Of a DNA stretch of 64,000 nt, positions 60,254-64,000 are shown one piece after another. Location: contig JAQXWS010000080.1 in the NCBI GenBank assembly GCA_029225565.1, positions 1 to 64,000 on the forward strand, given 5' to 3'. The notes beneath the pieces are model-generated. The model had not been told where the DNA came from, did not search any database, and was given only the letters and a program-made list of their open reading frames with translations. The stretch comes from Eubacteriales bacterium. GTDB lineage: Bacteria > Bacillota > Clostridia > Oscillospirales > Acutalibacteraceae. Position 1 is the first letter of the stretch. Each line of letters opens with the position of its first letter. The translations under genes were made by a program, and so were the position numbers.

Positions 60254-61177
60254 ATGCAAGCATTAATTATTTTTATCGTACTGATAGTAGTGGCACTTAT
60301 TGCCATGGTATTGACCAATATCAGAGTTGTGCCTCAGTCAAAGGCTTTTGTTATCGAGCGTTTGGGCACATATTTTGCAACCTGGCAGACAGGCCTGCAT
60401 GTAAAAATTCCGTTCATTGACCGTATTGCAAAGGTGGTATCCCTAAAGGAGCAGGTTGTTGACTTTAAGCCCCAGCCGGTTATCACAAAGGACAATGTTA
60501 CCATGCAGATTGATACGGTAGTATTTTATCAGATTACCGACCCAAAGCTGTATTGCTACGGTGTTGAGAGCCCTATTTCCGCTATCGAGAATTTGTCGGC
60601 TACAACTTTGCGTAACATCATCGGTGAGCTGGAGCTGGACTCAACCCTTACCTCCCGTGATACTATCAATGCAAAAATCAGAGTTATCCTTGACGAGGCT
60701 ACCGACCCGTGGGGCATTAAGGTAAACAGAGTTGAGTTGAAAAACATTATTCCTCCCAGGGAGATTCAGGACGCTATGGAAAAGCAGATGAAGGCAGAGC
60801 GTGAGCGCCGTGAGGCAATCCTGCGTGCCGAGGGCGAAAAGCAGTCCCGCATTCTGGTTGCAGAGGGTCACAAGGAATCCAAGATTCTTGAGGCAGAGGC
60901 AGAAAAGCAGTCTGCAATCCTTGCAGCCGAGGCTGTTAAGGAAGCAAAGATTCGCGAGGCAGAGGGCGAGGCTCAGGCTATCGCTACCGTTCAAAAGGCG
61001 TCTGCCGATGCTATCAAGCTGCTCAACGAGGCTAATGCAAATGACGCAGTACTAAAGCTTAAGGCTATGGAGGCATTTGCAAAGGCTGCCGACGGTCAGG
61101 CAACCAAGATTATTATCCCATCCGAGATTCAGTCCGTGGCAGGTCTTGCCGAGGGTATTGTGCAATCAGTAAAGTAA
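60254..61177 (+). CDS. SPFH/Band 7 protein (stomatin/QmcA-like)
   Basis: A 307-aa protein with an N-terminal helix (3-22), a Band 7 domain (VVPQSKAFVIERLGTYFATWQTGLHVKIPFID ... YQITDPKLYCYGVESP) and a long Ala/Glu/Lys coiled-coil (about 175-265). It oligomerises on the membrane and is thought to organise or protect membrane proteins. Operon with NfeD. Confidence 0.9.
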   Translation: MQALIIFIVLIVVALIAMVLTNIRVVPQSKAFVIERLGTYFATWQTGLHVKIPFIDRIAKVVSLKEQVVDFKPQPVITKDNVTMQIDTVVFYQITDPKLYCYGVESPISAIENLSATTLRNIIGELELDSTLTSRDTINAKIRVILDEATDPWGIKVNRVELKNIIPPREIQDAMEKQMKAERERREAILRAEGEKQSRILVAEGHKESKILEAEAEKQSAILAAEAVKEAKIREAEGEAQAIATVQKASADAIKLLNEANANDAVLKLKAMEAFAKAADGQATKIIIPSEIQSVAGLAEGIVQSVK

Positions 61178-61187
61178 ATCACTGTGG

Positions 61188-61370
61188 GGAACGGCGCAAA
61201 AACGCCGTTCCTTCGACTGTCGATAAAGTGGTTTGAACCACGCCAAATATACAAGCTATTACGGCTCCCTTGTGTAAAGGGAGCTGTTTTGCTTTAGCAA
61301 AACTGAGGGATTGTGTGCATAAGCGCCCACCGAGCCGGTGGAACGGCGCAAAAACGCCGTTCCTTTTTTT
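61188..61370. mobile_element. Small insertion flanked by a duplicated terminator hairpin
   Basis: The 26 nt at 61188-61213 (GGAACGGCG ... CGCCGTTCC hairpin) recur exactly at 61340-61365; only the second copy is followed by a T run. The 126 nt between contain the 35-nt segment shared in inverse with 45239-45273 and a palindromic unit GGCTCCCTT ... AAGGGAGC ... ACTGAGGGATTG that I recall as a common Clostridial REP/MITE sequence. The unit looks like a non-autonomous element that entered or duplicated the SPFH gene's terminator. Confidence 0.6.
61340..61370 (+). terminator. Terminator after the SPFH gene
   Basis: GGAACGGCG with CGCCGTTCC around a short CAAAAA-type loop, followed by seven T's. 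It is the functional copy of the duplicated hairpin. Confidence 0.75.
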
Positions 61371-61441
61371 AACTGTTACCATAAAATGATGCCAATTCGA
61401 CAATAAATGTGGTAAAACTGCTAAAATTTCAATATTATCTC

Positions 61442-61470
61442 TTGAACATAGATTATAAATTGGGTATAAT
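61442..61470 (+). promoter_or_regulatory. Promoter of the Fe-S scaffold / GGGtGRT pair
   Basis: TTGAAC (61442-61447) and TATAAT (61465-61470), spacer 17; the leader to the ATG is about 75 nt. Confidence 0.7.
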
Positions 61471-61552
61471 ATTGGCGATAATTAATTTGATTATTATTTG
61501 GGGCAGGCTGGGTACGCCATCTTTGCTCTAAAAAATGGAAGGAGTATTCTAT

Positions 61553-62245
61553 ATGACTTATTCACATGAAGTTGAAACTATGTGTCCTGTTGCTCAGGGC
61601 GTAGCACATGGCGCAGCTCCAATCCCGGAGGAGGCAAAGTGGGTTAAGGCACAGCAAATTACAGACATTTCCGGTTTCACACACGGTATCGGCTGGTGTG
61701 CACCTCAGCAGGGCACCTGCAAGCTGACACTTAATGTAAAAGAGGGCGTTATCCAAGAGGCTCTTGTTGAGACAATCGGCTGCTCAGGTATGACTCACTC
61801 TGCTGCTATGGCATCAGAGATTCTTCCCGGCAGAACCATTCTTGAGGCTCTCAACACAGACCTTGTATGCGACGCCATCAACACAGCAATGAGAGAGCTG
61901 TTTCTGCAGATTGTTTACGGCCGTACACAGAGCGCTTTTTCTGAGGACGGTCTTACCATCGGAGCCGGTCTTGAGGACCTTGGCAAGGGTCTTCGCTCAC
62001 AGGTTGGTACTATGTACGGCACATTGGCCAAGGGTCCTCGCTACCTCGAGATGACCGACGGCTATGTTACCGGAATCGCACTTGACGCCGATGACCAGAT
62101 TATCGGCTACAAGTTTGTTAACTTCGGCAAGATGATGGACTTCATCAAGGGCGGCGACGACGCTAACACCGCTTTTGAGAAGGCACAGGGTCAGTACGGC
62201 AGAGTGGCTGACGCTGTAAAGATTATCGACCCAAGAAAAGAGTAA
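61553..62245 (+). CDS. NifU/IscU-like iron-sulfur cluster assembly scaffold protein
   Basis: A 230-aa protein; ATG 61553 after GAAGGAG. Conserved Cys residues fall in CAPQQGTCKLTL, ETIGCSGMTHSAAMASE and the NTDLVCDAINTAMREL region, matching the three-Cys layout of scaffold proteins found beside GGGtGRT genes. The C-terminal half (KGPRYLEMTDGYVTGIALD) is specific to this anaerobe group. It likely builds Fe-S clusters with or for the next gene. Codon bias suggests high expression. Confidence 0.8.
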   Translation: MTYSHEVETMCPVAQGVAHGAAPIPEEAKWVKAQQITDISGFTHGIGWCAPQQGTCKLTLNVKEGVIQEALVETIGCSGMTHSAAMASEILPGRTILEALNTDLVCDAINTAMRELFLQIVYGRTQSAFSEDGLTIGAGLEDLGKGLRSQVGTMYGTLAKGPRYLEMTDGYVTGIALDADDQIIGYKFVNFGKMMDFIKGGDDANTAFEKAQGQYGRVADAVKIIDPRKE

Positions 62246-62258
62246 GGAGGACACAAAA

Positions 62259-63257
62259 ATGGCTTTATTTGAATCTTATGAGAGAAGAGAGAAGCAAATT
62301 CTTGACGTTCTCGCAAAATATGACATCAAGTCAATCGAAGAGTGCAGAGAAATCTGCCAGGCAAAGGGCTTTGACCCATACAAGATTGTTGAGGGCATCC
62401 AGCCAATCTGCTTTGAGAATGCAAAGTGGGCTTACACTGTAGGCTGTGCAATTGCACTCAAAAAGGGCGCAACCAGAGCTGCTGACGCTGCTGCCGCAAT
62501 TGGCGAGGGACTTCAGTCCTTCTGTATTCCGGGCTCTGTTGCCGACCAGCGCAAGGTTGGTCTCGGCCACGGTAACCTCGGCAAGATGCTCCTTGAGGAG
62601 GAGACAGAGTGCTTTGCATTTCTTGCAGGTCACGAGTCATTTGCTGCTGCAGAGGGCGCTATCGGTATCGCTGAGAAGGCTAATAAGGTAAGAAAGCAGC
62701 CGCTTCGCGTTATCCTTAACGGTCTTGGCAAGGACGCTGCTCAGATTATCGCTCGTATCAACGGATTCACATACATTGAGACCGAGATGGATTACTACAC
62801 CGGCGAGGTTAAGGAAGTATTCCGCAAGCCTTACTCCGACGGTCTTCGTGCCAAGGTTAATTGCTACGGCGCCAACGATGTTACCGAGGGTGTTGCTATT
62901 ATGTGGAAGGAGGGCGTTGATGTTTCTATCACAGGTAACTCAACCAACCCGACTCGCTTCCAGCATCCGGTTGCCGGCACTTACAAGAAGGAGTGCGTAG
63001 AGAAAGGCAAAAAGTACTTCTCTGTTGCATCCGGTGGCGGTACAGGCCGTACACTTCATCCGGACAATATGGCTGCAGGTCCTGCTTCCTACGGTATGAC
63101 CGATACTATGGGCCGTATGCACAGCGACGCACAGTTTGCAGGTTCATCATCTGTTCCTGCTCATGTAGAGATGATGGGACTTATCGGCATGGGTAACAAC
63201 CCAATGGTTGGTGCTACCGTAGCTTGCGCAGTTGCAGTAGAAGAGGCAAGCAAATAA
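62259..63257 (+). CDS. GGGtGRT protein
   Basis: A 332-aa protein 13 nt after the scaffold gene, after AAGGAGG. It carries the naming motif SVASGGGTGRTLHPDNMA near residue 260, preceded by SITGNSTNPTRFQHPVAGTYKKEC and followed by GMTDTMGRMHSDAQFAGSSSVPAHVEMMGLIGMGNNPM. The family is conserved in anaerobes next to the Fe-S scaffold, but its function is not established. The strong ribosome site, biased codons and terminator suggest an abundant product. Confidence 0.9.
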   Translation: MALFESYERREKQILDVLAKYDIKSIEECREICQAKGFDPYKIVEGIQPICFENAKWAYTVGCAIALKKGATRAADAAAAIGEGLQSFCIPGSVADQRKVGLGHGNLGKMLLEEETECFAFLAGHESFAAAEGAIGIAEKANKVRKQPLRVILNGLGKDAAQIIARINGFTYIETEMDYYTGEVKEVFRKPYSDGLRAKVNCYGANDVTEGVAIMWKEGVDVSITGNSTNPTRFQHPVAGTYKKECVEKGKKYFSVASGGGTGRTLHPDNMAAGPASYGMTDTMGRMHSDAQFAGSSSVPAHVEMMGLIGMGNNPMVGATVACAVAVEEASK

Positions 63258-63310
63258 GCCGCTTTCGAGGCTTAAGCATTAAATTGTAAATTTAATCATT
63301 GATAAAAAAG

Positions 63311-63360
63311 TTAGACACATCATTTGACAAGTTTTTGTTATGATGTGTCTAATGTTTTTT
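63311..63360 (+). terminator. Terminator after the GGGtGRT gene
   Basis: TTAGACACATCAT (63311-63323) pairs perfectly with ATGATGTGTCTAA (63340-63352), followed by TGTTTTTTT. Confidence 0.85.
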
Positions 63361-63392
63361 TGTAAAAAATATTAAGTTGAGGTCAAGTTTTT

Positions 63393-63593
63393 ATGAAGAA
63401 ATTATCAATGATTAGTCAAGTATCTATCACCTTTGAACAAGGGTGTGATAGATACATTCTTAATTGCCAACAGAGGAATTTAAGACAAGGTACTCTACTT
63501 TTGTTAGTACAATCTCTCTCTTTTCAAAATTCGCTTTCATTTTTTACCTTTTTAACCTTTCTTTTGAAAATTATTAATTCTTTCTGCGTTTAA
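63393..63593 (+). pseudogene. Possible N-terminal remnant of a tyrosine recombinase
   Basis: A 66-codon frame after GAGGT. Residues 1-34 (SQVSITFEQGCDRYILNCQQRNLRQGT) resemble the start of the SAM-like DNA-binding domain of XerC-type integrases. From about residue 35 the sequence turns into hydrophobic low-complexity text (LLLLVQSLSFQNSLSFFTFL) unlike any integrase and soon stops. No catalytic domain follows, so at most a decayed fragment. Confidence 0.4.
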
Positions 63594-63754
63594 TAGTCGC
63601 TACTAAATTGATTTGTTAGGTGGGCTTTCCCTCACCTGTGATTAAATTGTACCACTTTGTGTTTTTTCTTGTGGTGCATTTATGACCTTTTACCATTTAT
63701 CAATAAAAATTACTTTGACTAATATAAAAAACGCCTTGCAGAGGCTCATAAAAC

Positions 63755-63785
63755 AAAAAGAGAGCAGAGGATAAACCTCTGCTCT
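63755..63785 (-). terminator. Minus-strand terminator
   Basis: AGAGCAGAGG (63761-63770) pairs perfectly with CCTCTGCTCT (63776-63785); on the minus strand it is followed by CTTTTTG. It is a second terminator for the gene entering from the right. Confidence 0.65.
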
Positions 63786-63899
63786 ATATCGTTATTATGT
63801 CTTTTGCATTTGGCTCTGTTATGTATTTTTGAAAATTAATCGTGTCACATAACTAAAATATCACGCCAACTTTACAATTTGTTCAAAACTGTATTTTTA

Positions 63900-63930
63900 T
63901 GTAAAAAAGCACCTCGAAATTGAGGTGCTT
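63900..63930 (-). terminator. Terminator of the partial minus-strand gene
   Basis: AAGCACCTC (63907-63915) pairs perfectly with GAGGTGCTT (63922-63930); on the minus strand TTTTTT follows. Confidence 0.8.
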
Positions 63931-63938
63931 AATATGTT

Positions 63939-64000
63939 TTACCAGTTGCTAATATCGAATTTATTCATTTCGCTTTTTAGGAAGTTTTCGTGATATTCGT
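63939..64000 (-). CDS. C-terminal end of an unidentified gene, truncated by the window
   Basis: The minus-strand frame reads EYHENFLKSEMNKFDISNW and stops at 63939-63941, followed 9 nt later by an intrinsic terminator. Too short to identify. The terminator placement is what makes this frame believable. Confidence 0.5.
   Translation of the reverse strand, partial: EYHENFLKSEMNKFDISNW

Larger units (their letters stand above)
63594..63938. other. AT-rich gene-free stretch
   Basis: No frame with a ribosome site was found. It holds a weak AGGTG/CACCT hairpin near 63618-63637, an ACCAC/GTGGT hairpin near 63652-63677, and two minus-strand terminators. It looks like intergenic debris next to the recombinase remnant. 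Confidence 0.5.

Noticed and set aside
63393-63593. Intact integrase marking a genomic island boundary
   Set aside because: Only ~34 residues resemble a recombinase and no catalytic R-H-R-Y region follows; no att-like repeat was found.

Overview
The window looks like chromosome from an anaerobic, low-to-mid-GC Firmicute of class Clostridia, probably an Oscillospiraceae/Ruminococcaceae-type gut bacterium. The support is: strong AGGAGG-type ribosome sites; consensus sigma-A promoters with 17-nt spacers; LexA, PcrA, ZapA, DivIVA-type and BirA proteins typical of Firmicutes; a Na+-pumping decarboxylase module; a GGGtGRT protein; and monoderm surface genes with no outer-membrane genes. Assignment below class level is inference.

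Layout. 1-500: the end of a REP-associated (RAYT) transposase and tRNA-Arg. 507-8265: small redox and zinc-ribbon proteins, then an envelope cluster (lipoprotein, secreted PIG-L-type deacetylase, large membrane protein, GtrA, a SAM methyltransferase). 8391-26070: a complete monoderm Tad/Flp pilus operon behind a near-consensus promoter (prepilin peptidase, a 55-aa Flp pilin, TadE, CpaB, CpaE/TadZ, CpaF/TadA, TadB, TadC, DUF192, DivIVA-like). It ends in a 9.6-kb gene for a ~3,200-aa protein with a TadG-type N-terminus and a very long beta-repeat body. 26092-28330: a degenerate SGNH-hydrolase-like protein and two methyltransferases. 28372-33393 (minus): zapA, U32 protein, maf, then a PHP phosphoesterase and a frameshifted hisC. 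33516-38648: GH36 alpha-galactosidase, DAHP synthase, a DUF3877-like protein, fumarase. 38802-38957: tRNA-Glu and tRNA-Met (minus). 39041-45003: lexA with its own operator, Mrp ATPase, dCMP deaminase behind a structured leader, HAD phosphatase, an unknown secreted protein, DegV, BirA. 45317-47289: a 44-aa membrane protein and Na+-decarboxylase gamma and beta subunits. 47367-53519: PcrA helicase, an unknown Cys-rich protein with a peculiar leader, and galM plus a two-component system (minus). 53652-58262: FHA, RodA/FtsW and PBP genes in a wall-synthesis operon, then DUF4830 and a pseudouridine synthase. 58347-63257: a CdaR/PucR regulator behind a palindromic promoter, NfeD and SPFH proteins, and an Fe-S scaffold with a GGGtGRT protein. 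63258-64000: recombinase debris and the end of a minus-strand gene.

The most distinctive content is the Tad operon with its giant terminal protein. Several regulatory RNA or promoter architectures also stand out: the dCMP deaminase leader, the hairpin over the Cys-rich gene's ribosome site, and the palindrome over the CdaR-type promoter. Small RAYT/REP-type elements are dispersed in the intergenic spaces. Functions come from motif recognition by eye; no database search was run.
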